DNA from: Dyadobacter sp. NIV53
Lineage (GTDB): Bacteria > Bacteroidota > Bacteroidia > Cytophagales > Spirosomataceae
Assembly: GCF_019711195.1 (NCBI RefSeq)
Contig: NZ_CP081299.1
Coordinates: 5,986,501 to 6,050,500 of the forward strand
Direction of reading: 5' to 3'
Length of the DNA: 64,000 nt
The notes under the pieces were generated by a model. It worked only from the letters and a program-made list of their open reading frames with translations, was not told the origin of the DNA and made no database searches. A program made the position numbers and the translations under genes. Positions 33,217 to 42,636 of this stretch are shown piece after piece; position 1 is the first letter of the stretch, and each line of letters begins with the position of its first letter.

Positions 33217-36200
33217 TTAGAATGTTAAATTAAGTCCTATCAGATACTGGCGCTGGTTTGGATAAACCCCTTCGTCAATTCCGAATGAAGTTGTTGAAGA
33301 AAAAGATTGATTGGAACTTCCGCCAGAAGTATTGTTGGTGTTGGAAGTGGTGCCAATTTCAGGATCCAGGCCGGAGTATTTTGTTATGGTAAACAAGTTA
33401 GCTGCCTGAACATAAACCCGGAGTTTTTCAATCTTAATTTTCTTTAACATAGCAGCAGGAAAGGTGTATCCGATCTGCGTATTTTTAGCCCGCAGGTAAG
33501 AACCTTTTTCAACAAAGTAAGAGTTAGGAACATTGGAAGTACTGAATGAACCAACTGTTTCCTGAATTGGGGCAGTTGCATCATGATGATCCGGAGTCCA
33601 TGAATCGTAAAGGGCTGTCTGACTTTTTGCACCCTGGAAGTTTGAGTTGAAGTCAGTCCACCATTTTACGTTGTTCCAGATATCGTTGCCTTGTGATCCA
33701 TACAGGAATATGCTGAAATCGAAATTCTTGTAATTTGCTCCCAGATTAACCCCGTAACTGAATTTAGGATTAGGATTACCCAGGTAAGTCCTGTCAGCTT
33801 CATTAACAATACCATCTTTATTTGTATCAGCATAACGGAAACGGCCTACTGCCACATCTGTCTGGTATACTGTTGAAGTACTGCCGGTTGTTTGCTGAGC
33901 AGTTGCATTGGCAGCATTGATCTCTTCCTGTGAGTTCCAGAAACCGGCAACTTTGTAACCATAGAACTGGCCGATAGAATGTCCGACTGAGTTACGTACA
34001 ATGTAACTTCCGTTAAAACGGCGCCCTTCCTGATCAAAATAATCAACTCCTTTGGTCAGAGATTTGATCTTGTTGTTATAAGTAGTCAGCGTAACAGTAG
34101 CATTGAATTTCAGATCTTTGGTTACATCCAGTGTAGTAGAAGCCGAAAGGTCAATACCATGATTTCTCATTTTGGCAATATTGACAAACGGAACAGTACC
34201 TAAACCAGCCGTTGCCGCCAACTCCGGGTTGTATAAAAGATCACGAATTTCTTTGCTGTAGTAATCAACAGTCAGGTCCAGTTTTCCTTTGAAAAGACTT
34301 GCATCAATACCAATATTGCTGTTGATATTCTTTTCCCATTTGGCATCCGGGTTTCCAATCCTGGTTCTTTGCAGACCCATGATAGTTTTGTTGGTTCCGT
34401 TGATGTCATAAAAGGAAGAAGTCCTGTCCTGACCATAAGTTGTATACGCATTGGCTGCATCTACGTTCAGCTGGTTACCCATTACTCCGTATCCACCTCT
34501 TAGTTTCAGATCATCCACCCAGGTAATATTTTCCATGAAAGCCTCTTTGGATACGCGCCATCCTGCACTTACAGCAGGAAACACTCCATAACGGTATCTC
34601 TGGAATCTGGAAGAACCATCACGGCGAATTGTAGCTCCGATCAGGTATTTGTCACGAAGGGAATAATCGATACGTCCAATTAAAGAAGACAAACCATCTT
34701 TAAAACGTGCACTGTAATTGGTTGGAGTTCCTGAACCTGTTGAAAGGGTTGTGAAATCAGGATCGAAGCTGAAATATCCGGTAGTGGTTCCACCCAGGTA
34801 ACTTCCACGGTTTTTGTAGTTTTCAGTACCAACCAATATTTTCAGGTCATGGATGTCTCCGAAAGTGTGCTGCCAGTTGATGGTATTACTCCATGTGTAG
34901 TTAAATCCGCTGAATGAATTCTCTGTGTAAGAATTTATTGTATTGTTTTCCTGATTTTCATATTCAGGATAAGCGAATGACCGGTAAGAACCTGTGTACA
35001 ATTCACCTCCAAAACTTGACCTTAATGTAAAATCTTTGAAAAGATCAATTTCAGCATACATGTTTCCGAAAAGACGGTTACTCAGACCGCTGTTATTACG
35101 TGTGCGCTGCTGAATGGCAACCGGGTTTTTGGCATTTCCTAAACCTTGTCCGTAACCACCCGCAAAATTTCCCATAATATCATAAACCGGGATAATAGGC
35201 TGCTGACGGAAAGCCATACCAATGGCACTTCCTTCTGTAAGCGCATTTACACGTGGATTGTCTGATACCGAGAAAGCAAGATTTTCTCCAACACGAATGT
35301 GCTCTGTAATATTATACTGACTGTTTGAACGGATTGTATAACGTTTCAGGTAAGTATTGGCTAATGTACCCTGCTGATTGAAATAATTCACAGAGAACAG
35401 ATAATTGCCTTGCGGGCCTCCGCCACTTACAGCCAGGTTATGGCTCGTAATTGCAGCCGGATTAAAAATCTCATGAAACCAGTCCGTACCGCTTTTGTTG
35501 GCTTTTGTAATTCTGTAAAAACCATTGTAAGCGTCCGTGTTGGTATAATTCGGATTTACATTATATAATGCAGGGTTTACAGAAGCATCTCCTTCACTTG
35601 CTCCTTGCGGAGAAATATAGTCAGGAAGAACAGGAGTCGTTCCGCTTCCGTACAAAGGATCATCAATGGCTGCATTTGGATTTACATTTCTGAGCGCATT
35701 GAATTTCAGCTGAGCTGTTTCCTGTGGATTCAGAAGATTCCATACATTTCCGCCCTTAGGCTGCTGCGTTCCAACATAAGCGTCATACTGTACTTTCACT
35801 TTACCATTTCCACGTTTGGTCGTGATAATGATAACCCCATTCGCAGCACGTGAACCGTAAATAGAAGCCGAACCCGCATCCTTTAAAACCTGCATAGTGG
35901 CAACGTCATTGGAGTTGATATCGTTGATATTCTGAGTCGGAACTCCGTCTACAACATATAAAGGAGCATTATTTCCAAATGTGTTGATACCGCGGATACG
36001 TATCTGCGGCGCTTCACCAGGTTGTCCTGAACCCAAAACCGTAACCCCCGAAGCGCGCCCCTGCAACTGGCTTGTGATCTGGGAAGTTGGCTGCTGCTGC
36101 ATATCCGAAACATTTACAATAGAAACAGCACCTGTCAGGTCTTTCTTTCTTTGCGTACCATAGCCTACCACTACCAGCTCATCCAGTGATCTGGCATCAG

Positions 36201-36870
36201 AGGCAAGTACCACGTCCACGGTTGTTTTATTACCAACGAGCACTTCTTTTGTAGTGGATCCTACGAAAGAAAATACCAGTGTTGCAACGGCACCGTCAGG
36301 AATGTTTAAACTGTATTTTCCATCTGCATCCGTAGTGGTTCCGGTTTGAGTACCTTTCAATACCACACTTACTCCTGGTAGTGCGTCGTTGTTATCTCCA
36401 CGTACAGTACCTGTAATAGTCCGGTCAATATTACTTGCCATGTCGGACGAAACATTATTTTTGTTTCGGACCGGATTACTTTCTGTTTCCGATGATGGCA
36501 GTTCGTTTTTTTGATTTCTGCTGATAATAATCAGGTTTTCCTGTACCCGGTATTTCAGGTCCAGTGGAAGTAATGCATCATCTAATACTTTGGAAAGCAG
36601 CTGATTTTCAGCCTTCACGTTCACTTTGCGTTTGGACTGGATTACTTTTCCGCTAAATACGAATTTTGCACTTGTTAGTTTTTCGACCTGACTAAAGAAA
36701 GCTTCCACTTCCTGATTCTGAATATTCAGACTTACTTTCTGATTCAGCAGTGCCTGAGCGTTGCCATCCTTGGCATAGCCACTGCTCATTACACCTACGG
36801 CGATCAGCCATTGAAATAGCGAAATACGCATGACCCGTAATACTAATTGAAAATTGTACCTTTTTTTCAT
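33217..36870 (-). CDS. SusC/RagA TonB-dependent receptor with sigma-signalling STN domain
   Basis: 1217 residues from the start I prefer, ATG at 36870 (MKKRYNFQLVLRVMRISLF), because it begins a normal SusC signal peptide; an upstream in-frame ATG at 36921 would add 17 unrelated residues. Order: signal peptide; STN domain (QEVEAFFSQVEKLTSAKFVFSG ... LIIISRNQ); CarboxypepD_reg-like domain (GTVRGDNNDALPGVSVVLKGT); plug (LDELVVVGYGTQRKKDLTGAVS, RIRGINTFGNNAPLYVVDGVP); 22-strand-type barrel ending in LIGLNLTF. The STN domain is what FecR-type anti-sigma factors read, and a FecR/FecI pair lies directly upstream, so import is probably coupled to its own induction. Confidence 0.94.
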   Translation of the reverse strand: MKKRYNFQLVLRVMRISLFQWLIAVGVMSSGYAKDGNAQALLNQKVSLNIQNQEVEAFFSQVEKLTSAKFVFSGKVIQSKRKVNVKAENQLLSKVLDDALLPLDLKYRVQENLIIISRNQKNELPSSETESNPVRNKNNVSSDMASNIDRTITGTVRGDNNDALPGVSVVLKGTQTGTTTDADGKYSLNIPDGAVATLVFSFVGSTTKEVLVGNKTTVDVVLASDARSLDELVVVGYGTQRKKDLTGAVSIVNVSDMQQQPTSQITSQLQGRASGVTVLGSGQPGEAPQIRIRGINTFGNNAPLYVVDGVPTQNINDINSNDVATMQVLKDAGSASIYGSRAANGVIIITTKRGNGKVKVQYDAYVGTQQPKGGNVWNLLNPQETAQLKFNALRNVNPNAAIDDPLYGSGTTPVLPDYISPQGASEGDASVNPALYNVNPNYTNTDAYNGFYRITKANKSGTDWFHEIFNPAAITSHNLAVSGGGPQGNYLFSVNYFNQQGTLANTYLKRYTIRSNSQYNITEHIRVGENLAFSVSDNPRVNALTEGSAIGMAFRQQPIIPVYDIMGNFAGGYGQGLGNAKNPVAIQQRTRNNSGLSNRLFGNMYAEIDLFKDFTLRSSFGGELYTGSYRSFAYPEYENQENNTINSYTENSFSGFNYTWSNTINWQHTFGDIHDLKILVGTENYKNRGSYLGGTTTGYFSFDPDFTTLSTGSGTPTNYSARFKDGLSSLIGRIDYSLRDKYLIGATIRRDGSSRFQRYRYGVFPAVSAGWRVSKEAFMENITWVDDLKLRGGYGVMGNQLNVDAANAYTTYGQDRTSSFYDINGTNKTIMGLQRTRIGNPDAKWEKNINSNIGIDASLFKGKLDLTVDYYSKEIRDLLYNPELAATAGLGTVPFVNIAKMRNHGIDLSASTTLDVTKDLKFNATVTLTTYNNKIKSLTKGVDYFDQEGRRFNGSYIVRNSVGHSIGQFYGYKVAGFWNSQEEINAANATAQQTTGSTSTVYQTDVAVGRFRYADTNKDGIVNEADRTYLGNPNPKFSYGVNLGANYKNFDFSIFLYGSQGNDIWNNVKWWTDFNSNFQGAKSQTALYDSWTPDHHDATAPIQETVGSFSTSNVPNSYFVEKGSYLRAKNTQIGYTFPAAMLKKIKIEKLRVYVQAANLFTITKYSGLDPEIGTTSNTNNTSGGSSNQSFSSTTSFGIDEGVYPNQRQYLIGLNLTF

Positions 36871-37070
36871 ACATTTAACATGTTTTATTGAGGTTAGATT
36901 TGGTAAAACAATCCCCTTCATCTTTTTTGAAAGATGCTATTGATTAGGAAAGCAATAACGGGGATTTCATAGGGGTCGGAAATGTTGGCGCATTATCCGA
37001 CTCTTTTCTTTTGAGTGCACTGCATTATATTACATACGCTGGAAATTAATGGTTAACAAAAACAAACAAT

Positions 37071-38200
37071 TTAATTTTTACATCCTTTACTATATACGAC
37101 AATCCTGCCATCCAGCATTTCGTAATGTGCTTCTATCACTTCACAAATAATGTCAAGCTTTTCAAACAGGGATTGCCGGGTTAGCGAAGCAGTTACCGGG
37201 CAATCATTGAGCAGGTCTTTATCAAAAATAATATCGACCTGATAAGCATCCTTCAGATCGTTCAGAACGGCTGAAGCAGGGATATTTACAAAATCAAAAG
37301 TTTTTGGTTTTTCATTGGAAATAACCACTTCGGGTTTGTCGCGTAATGTTTTTAACATGTTCGAGCTTTCGTCCTCGTAGACCATTTTCTGGTTGGCCGT
37401 TAGTACCATTCCTTTGGATTGTAACGCTTTCGGGTTTTTTGTCTCGGAAAAATCAGTCTGCCTGAATACCGAAACTTTTCCTTCCGTTACTTCCACCGTC
37501 GTTTTATTATGCGCGTTTCGTGCATTGATAGCAAAACTGGTACCAAGGACCTTGGTAACCAATTCATTGGCGTAAACTAAAAATGGCCTTTTCGGATCTT
37601 TAGAAACCTGGAAAAATGCTTCACCAGAAAGGTATACTTCGCGTTTCTCGGCCAGAAACTTTTCAGGAAAACTGATTTTTGAATCGGGTTTAAGGATCAG
37701 CTTACTGCCATCAGAAAGTGCCACGATTTTATTTTCATTCGTTTCATTAACAATTTCGGTAAGTAATTTCCCTTTCGTGAGATAGGAGTAACTATTTTTT
37801 TTGCCGGAAATTGGTTATGATACAGCCAGCCAAGCCCTAATACAAAAAGAATAATTGCTGCTGCTGACAACATGGTTGTTTTTTTGAAAAAACGATTTTG
37901 CCAGGATACATTCAATACAACTGGTTCGGAATAACTGTTCTTATTTTTATCCGCACGTACTTTATTTAATAGTTCATGGATTTCATGATCTATTTCAGCA
38001 TCATTCAAATGAGTTTTGTAGTGGCTGTAAACACTTTCAAGCAACGTAGAGGCTTGTAAAATATCCTGCTGCTGAGAAGGGTTTTCTTTCAAATAGTTTT
38101 GCCATGATGCATTAGCAACCGGACGTTTGTAACGCACCCAATCCTGAAACTGAGCATCCAACACAAAATCTTCGAGGCTGTAATCTTTGTACCGATCCAT
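37071..38200 (-). pseudogene. FecR-family anti-sigma factor, frame-disrupted at an A8 run
   Basis: The first frame (from 38200) gives the cytoplasmic sigma-binding part, a membrane segment (TTMLSAAAIILFVLGLGWLY, about residues 91-110) and stops soon after. The second frame supplies the periplasmic FecR domain (VALSDGSKLILKPDSKISFP, VYLSGEAFFQVSKDPKRPF, VTKVLGTSFAINA) and the DUF4974 STN-contacting tail (NIPASAVLNDLKDAYQVDI). The break is at a T8 run (+ strand 37795-37802). One more base would give KKNSYSYLTKGKLLTEIV joined in frame, 376 residues. The A run reads A_AAA_AAA in the zero frame, a classic -1 slippery site, so recoding is possible besides mutation or sequence error. Lies between the sigma factor (109 bp upstream) and susC. 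Confidence 0.85.
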
Positions 38201-38309
38201 GTTATTTTTGTCTTCTACTTATACATAGGCAGAGACTAACATGAAATAATCAAAAAATTTCACTTTTTTTTGAAAAAGTATGAAAAACGGCTTTCCCGGG
38301 CTTTACAGT

Positions 38310-38870
38310 TTATAAACGTTCTTTAAGTTCCTGTATCGTGCGATACAACAGATTGGCAACGGCTTGTTTGGAAATAGTCATGACCTGGGCAATAGATTCA
38401 TTGTCCAGGTTTTCAAAAAAACGAAGGTAAATAACTTCCTGCTGGCGTTTGGTAAGAAGTGTAATTTGTTGGTTAAGAGCCTTTAATATCTCTTCGTTCG
38501 TCTCTGTTTCAATGATTTTCTGTTCAATTGAAATTTCCCCAAAATCTTCTGCTTCAAAATCCAGATCATCTCCGTCTGTCAGCCATTGCTGTTTAAGGCT
38601 TTCCCGGTGAATTTTACGACGTAAAGATTTGAGAAGATAAAATTTTACAAAACCAGTATCACCGAGCGTTGCGCGTTTAGCCCAGAGTTCCAGGTAAAGA
38701 TCCTGGATACAATCTTTCACAAATTCAGAATCTTTTGAAAATTTGATACCATAGCTGTATAAACTACGGTAATATTGCCTCGCGATTTGTCCAAAAGCAA
38801 TGTCATTTCCTGCACGGAAGGCATTCCAACGTTCAGAATCTTCCAGATTAGGGTCGATAGAATGCGTCAT
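38310..38870 (-). CDS. FecI-type ECF sigma factor
   Basis: 186 residues, usual for ECF sigma factors. Sigma region 2 is seen in FGQIARQYYRSLYSYGIKF ... VKDCIQDLYLELW (about 27-65) and region 4 in LTKRQQEVIYLRFFENLDNESIAQVM followed by the helix-turn-helix SKQAVANLLYRTIQELK (about 138-182). Heads the FecI-FecR-SusC-SusD regulatory cascade; released by FecR when SusC is loaded, it should drive susCD. Divergent from the FG-GAP lipoprotein gene. In the shared 183-bp gap at about 38934-38964 is an imperfect palindrome (GGATAC ... GTATCC), a candidate control site. Confidence 0.92.
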   Translation of the reverse strand: MTHSIDPNLEDSERWNAFRAGNDIAFGQIARQYYRSLYSYGIKFSKDSEFVKDCIQDLYLELWAKRATLGDTGFVKFYLLKSLRRKIHRESLKQQWLTDGDDLDFEAEDFGEISIEQKIIETETNEEILKALNQQITLLTKRQQEVIYLRFFENLDNESIAQVMTISKQAVANLLYRTIQELKERL

Positions 38871-39092
38871 TTAAAATTAGGAAGTAATTCACTTAATTGT
38901 TTACGCTAAAAAGTTAAGATTTGTTGAGTTTTACGGATACAGTTAAATCTTACCGTATCCTGTCTATAAATTGACTTATCCATAAAAATAGTATTACATT
39001 TTCGAATTAAAACTATAATCATTTAAACTTTGACTAAAACAGAAACCTTCTAAATGACCCCTTTAAGTATATTGTTGAAAATTTTTATTGTG

Positions 39093-40622
39093 ATGCAAAC
39101 CAGAATTTCATTTAGTTTACTGATAGTCACATACATGTCTGTTTTTTCTATATTTCTTGTTTCATGCAATGAAAATAAGGATAAACAGCAAATTGAGAAA
39201 TTGGCAAAACAGGAAAAATTAGTTGGCCAATATTGCAGTTCCTGCCACTTAAAACCCGACCCGTCACTGCTCGACAAAGAAATCTGGCGGGACCGGGTTT
39301 TGCCTGCCATGGCAAAACAACTCGGCCTGGAAGTGTGGCGCGGAAGCAAATACTACCAAAACGAAAAGTCTGCTATTTCACTTTCCGACTGGATGCAGAT
39401 CGTGGCTTATTATGATTCACTTGCTCCGCAGCATCTTCCTGTTGCCAAAGCACCCACGCCATTAGTGAAAGACCAGGCTATTTTTTCTTTGAAAATGCCG
39501 CAGGAAAATGCTGCAAAAATTGCCATGACAACGCTTGTTGCAATAGATTCCGGGACAAAGCAAATTTACACGAGCGATGCCGGTTTGGCTGGTTTGTATC
39601 AGTGGAACGGCGCTTTACAACAAACTGCGTCCACGCAACTGCCTTCCCCAGCCGTACAAGTAGGTTTTGCAAAAGACAAAAATGCGGTTTTGACCTGTAT
39701 TGGTGAATTAAAAGCCCAGGATATTCCTTCGGGTAATTTATTGAATATCAATTTAGCAGATAAAAAATTCAGTTCCGAAATTATTGCCTCAAATCTGATA
39801 AGGCCAATCCATTCTGCATCTGCGGATTTTAATAAAGATGGGCTCATGGATTATGTTGTGAGCAGTTTCGGGCACAATAGGGGAGGATTATTTTTAGTAA
39901 AACAGCTTGCCGGTAAAACTTTCCGGACTATCCCGATCCGGGAAATTGCAGGTGCCACACAAAGTGTAGTCCAGGATTTTAATAACGATGGCTGGCCGGA
40001 TATTATGGCTTTGTTTGCGCATGGTGATGAGGGAATCTGGCTTTTTCTGAATGACCGGAAAGGTGGATTCACGACTAAAAATATTCTGCGTTTTCCACCG
40101 GTTTATGGTTCGAGTAGTTTTCAGGTGGTGGATATGAATAAAGACGGGAAAATGGACATCGTCTATACGTCAGGTGATAACAGCGATTATTCACGGATTT
40201 TAAAGCCTTACCACGGCCTTTATATTTTCACTAATACAGGAAATATGGATTTCAAGAAAACCTATTTTTACCCGGTCAACGGCTGTACCAAAGCAATAGC
40301 CACAGATTTTGATCAGGATGGAGATATGGACATTGCAGCCATTGCCTTTTTTGCAGATTTTAAGGATAAACCCGAAGAGTCGTTCATTTATTTTGAACAG
40401 GACAATACTTCTCTAAAAACTGCTTTGAAGTTTAAAGCGCATGCTGTTCCAATCTATAAAAACGGAAGATGGATCTGTATGGATGTCAATGATTATGATG
40501 GAGATGGGGACCAGGATATTGTATTGGGAAATTATTCAAAAGGATTTTTGAATCAGGAAAAATTCAAACCAAACTGGAATATGCATATTCCGTTTATGAT
40601 TTTGGAAAATAATTTGAAGTAA
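39093..40622 (+). CDS. FG-GAP repeat lipoprotein with a CxxCH haem motif
   Basis: 509 residues from ATG 39093 (MQTRISFSLLIVTYMSVFSIFLVSC), which gives a proper lipoprotein signal; an in-frame ATG at 39054 adds 13 residues and seems less likely. C48-S-S-C-H52 in GQYCSSCHLKP matches covalent c-type haem attachment, and a Met occurs in RVLPAMAKQLG as a possible distal ligand. The rest is a VCBS/FG-GAP propeller with at least five calcium-type loops (DFNKDGLMD, DFNNDGWPD, DMNKDGKMD, DFDQDGDMD, DYDGDGDQD). Probably an outer-membrane or periplasmic electron-transfer or ligand-binding protein. It is divergent from the sigma gene; partner unknown. Confidence 0.82.
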   Translation: MQTRISFSLLIVTYMSVFSIFLVSCNENKDKQQIEKLAKQEKLVGQYCSSCHLKPDPSLLDKEIWRDRVLPAMAKQLGLEVWRGSKYYQNEKSAISLSDWMQIVAYYDSLAPQHLPVAKAPTPLVKDQAIFSLKMPQENAAKIAMTTLVAIDSGTKQIYTSDAGLAGLYQWNGALQQTASTQLPSPAVQVGFAKDKNAVLTCIGELKAQDIPSGNLLNINLADKKFSSEIIASNLIRPIHSASADFNKDGLMDYVVSSFGHNRGGLFLVKQLAGKTFRTIPIREIAGATQSVVQDFNNDGWPDIMALFAHGDEGIWLFLNDRKGGFTTKNILRFPPVYGSSSFQVVDMNKDGKMDIVYTSGDNSDYSRILKPYHGLYIFTNTGNMDFKKTYFYPVNGCTKAIATDFDQDGDMDIAAIAFFADFKDKPEESFIYFEQDNTSLKTALKFKAHAVPIYKNGRWICMDVNDYDGDGDQDIVLGNYSKGFLNQEKFKPNWNMHIPFMILENNLK

Positions 40623-40706
40623 TAAATGTGTTTTTTTACACATGGGAATGTGCAGATAATGCTGGCAAACCGGCAAATTGTATAAGTCGGGTAAAAGAAT
40701 GTAGCG

Positions 40707-40714
40707 TAGTTTTG
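40707..40714 (+). promoter_or_regulatory. Possible -7 box (TAGTTTTG) ahead of the PepSY gene
   Basis: Exact match to the Bacteroidota -7 consensus TAnnTTTG, 123 bases before the chosen ATG at 40838. No well-spaced -33 TTG was found, so this is tentative. Confidence 0.35.
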
Positions 40715-40837
40715 TGATATTATTTAGAATGAGTCTACTTATTGTTAGGTTCGCAGTGATTGCCGATAACTGGTGCTTATCATTGTCAGTTCTTTATTTT
40801 TCCACATTTCAGGCTCTTTTACCCGAAAATATATAAT

Positions 40838-42139
40838 ATGACAACCTTCAAAAAAATCAACAACTGGCTCCATTTATGGTTGGGCCTTATTTCAGGGATT
40901 GTTGTACTGATTGTTTGTATTACAGGTTGTGTATGGGTTTTTAACGAAGAAATTGAAGGATTGCTTAATCCGGAAACTAATATTGAATGGCAGGATAAAC
41001 CGGTGATCCTGCCGTCACGTATCATGCAGATCGCCGCTGTTGAGCAGCCTGGTGTGAGAGTTTCCTATGCCATTTATCAGCAGGGCCGAACCGTTAATGT
41101 TAGTTTGGGCGAACGTCGCGGTTCTAATACCATGTTAAAATTAGATCCTTATACAGGAGAAGTGATCCGTAAGGAAGTACACAAGGAAGGAGAAACCGAT
41201 TTTTTTCGGTGGGTACTCAATGGCCATCGCTTTTTATGGATGCCATACGAAATCGGAAGGCCGATTGTCAATTACAGTACACTCGTTTTTGTTATTCTTT
41301 TGATTACGGGCCTAGTCTGGTGGTATCCTAAAAAGTGGACAAAAAGTACAACAGATAAAAGTTTCAAAATTAAATGGGGAGCATCATTTAAACGTGTAAA
41401 CCTGGATCTGCACAATGTACTTGGTTTTTATTCGCTCCTGTTTTTAATGGCTATTGCGATGACCGGCATGGTGTATGGCATAAAATGGTATAGCGAAGGG
41501 CTGTATTGGGTCACCTCGGCAGGAGAGTCTTTACCGGATGGTAGAGAAGATGCAGCTTCTGACTCCTTAATGGCAAACAAATTTTACACGCCACAGCAGG
41601 CAATAGACAAAGCCTGGAATAGAGTAATTGCAAAATATCCCAAATCGGAAGGCTTTTATTATACCTTCCCGGATACATCCAAGGCTAAAACGCCTATTTA
41701 TGTTACGGTTTATCCCAATAAAGGACAGTTTTACAATCACCGTGGTTTTATTTTTGACCAGCATACCCTGAAAGAACTGACACAGGATAAAGTGTATGGA
41801 GCACTTTATGAGGAAGCATCTTTCGGAACGAAACTCAGAAAGATGAATTACGATATTCATGTGGGAAGTATACTTGGTTTTCCCGGAAAAGTTCTCGCAT
41901 TCCTTGTCACACTGATTGGCGCGAGCCTGCCTGTAACCGGTTTCCTTGTTTGGTGGGGACGTAAAGGTTTTGGCAGGAAGAATAAAAAAGGGAGGAAAAA
42001 TAATCCGGATACGAGTGCAAAGGACTTAACAGGAAAAGCGGATGAAGGCCAAATCAAAAAAGTACGCCCTAAATTCCAGCCTAACGCTAAAAAAACCTTG
42101 ATTGGCGAAAACTCAATCATAGATTCATCAGCCAGATAA
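40838..42139 (+). CDS. PepSY-associated membrane protein (PiuB/siderophore-reductase type)
   Basis: 433 residues from ATG 40838 (MTTFKKINNWLHLWLGLISG); an upstream ATG at 40760 would add an unrelated 26-residue leader. Four transmembrane segments in the usual PepSY_TM pattern: LGLISGIVVLIVCITGCVWVF, YSTLVFVILLITGLVWW, YSLLFLMAIAMTGMVYG and VLAFLVTLIGASLPVTGFLVWW. Family histidines are in WLHLWLG, NGHRFLWMP, DLHNVLGFY and YDIHVGSILGF. Members are linked to iron acquisition, probably reducing iron-siderophore complexes at the inner membrane. A Lys-rich tail follows. A stand-alone Fur-like gene follows by 121 bp, consistent with metal control. Confidence 0.88.
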   Translation: MTTFKKINNWLHLWLGLISGIVVLIVCITGCVWVFNEEIEGLLNPETNIEWQDKPVILPSRIMQIAAVEQPGVRVSYAIYQQGRTVNVSLGERRGSNTMLKLDPYTGEVIRKEVHKEGETDFFRWVLNGHRFLWMPYEIGRPIVNYSTLVFVILLITGLVWWYPKKWTKSTTDKSFKIKWGASFKRVNLDLHNVLGFYSLLFLMAIAMTGMVYGIKWYSEGLYWVTSAGESLPDGREDAASDSLMANKFYTPQQAIDKAWNRVIAKYPKSEGFYYTFPDTSKAKTPIYVTVYPNKGQFYNHRGFIFDQHTLKELTQDKVYGALYEEASFGTKLRKMNYDIHVGSILGFPGKVLAFLVTLIGASLPVTGFLVWWGRKGFGRKNKKGRKNNPDTSAKDLTGKADEGQIKKVRPKFQPNAKKTLIGENSIIDSSAR

Positions 42140-42260
42140 GCAGTTTAGTACTGACTTTTTTATCGGCAGGTTTAATTTTTATTGTCAAAAACGTATAGCG
42201 AATATCGTTTATTTATTGCCTCTGAATTCTTATGGATTATTCTGTTTTAAAAATCTAAAT

Positions 42261-42530
42261 ATGTTATTGTCTAAAGAAATTGTTGCTTACTGTGAATCCA
42301 GAAAGTTACGTTGCACAGCCAAGCGGCTCATGGTAGCGGATTTCCTGCAGGAAGCTAACGGACAGGCAGATGCAGATGTCTTATATATGATGTTTCGTAG
42401 TAATTCGATCCGGATCAGCCCGGCTTCCATTTATCAGATACTCGACTGGATGGTAAAAATTGGTTTTGTAGAAAGAATGCCCGGAAATGATCGCAAGAAT
42501 ATTTATTGCATCAAAAAATATAATGTCTAG
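42261..42530 (+). CDS. Stand-alone Fur-like winged-helix DNA-binding protein
   Basis: 89 residues from ATG 42261 (MLLSKEIVAYCESRKLRCTAKRL); an upstream ATG at 42216 adds 15 residues. It matches the N-terminal DNA-binding half of Fur: CTAKRLMVADFLQE, then DADVLYMMFRSNSIRISPASIYQILDWMVKIGFVERMP. The protein ends directly after the wing (RKNIYCIKKYNV). The His/Cys-rich dimerisation and metal-sensing half (HHHHxxCxxC) is absent, and no other frame downstream supplies it. Probably a small repressor or a partner of a full Fur. Fur ancestry is moderately sure; ligand and targets unknown. Confidence 0.65.
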   Translation: MLLSKEIVAYCESRKLRCTAKRLMVADFLQEANGQADADVLYMMFRSNSIRISPASIYQILDWMVKIGFVERMPGNDRKNIYCIKKYNV

Positions 42531-42636
42531 TTGTAATCGTTCATAAAGGTTTTGCTTCTTTATTGTTATTTAGAATTGAAATAAATAACTTAGCAGCTTC
42601 ATTTAATCAGTTCTGGTACGGATTATATCTGTCAGA

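Noticed and set aside
36871..36921. Upstream start of susC at 36921
   Set aside because: The added 17 residues do not fit a signal peptide; the ATG at 36870 starts one directly.
37071..37724. A separate full gene starting at ATG 37724
   Set aside because: It is the second half of FecR; the sequence upstream of that ATG in the same frame already matches the family (SYSYLTKGKLLTEIV).
38871..39053. Fur box or FecI-specific promoter in the sigma/FG-GAP gap
   Set aside because: Only an imperfect palindrome is visible; it does not match a known site well enough to name.
42531..42636. A frameshifted second half of the Fur-like gene
   Set aside because: I read all forward frames after the stop and saw no His/Cys-rich metal-binding sequence.
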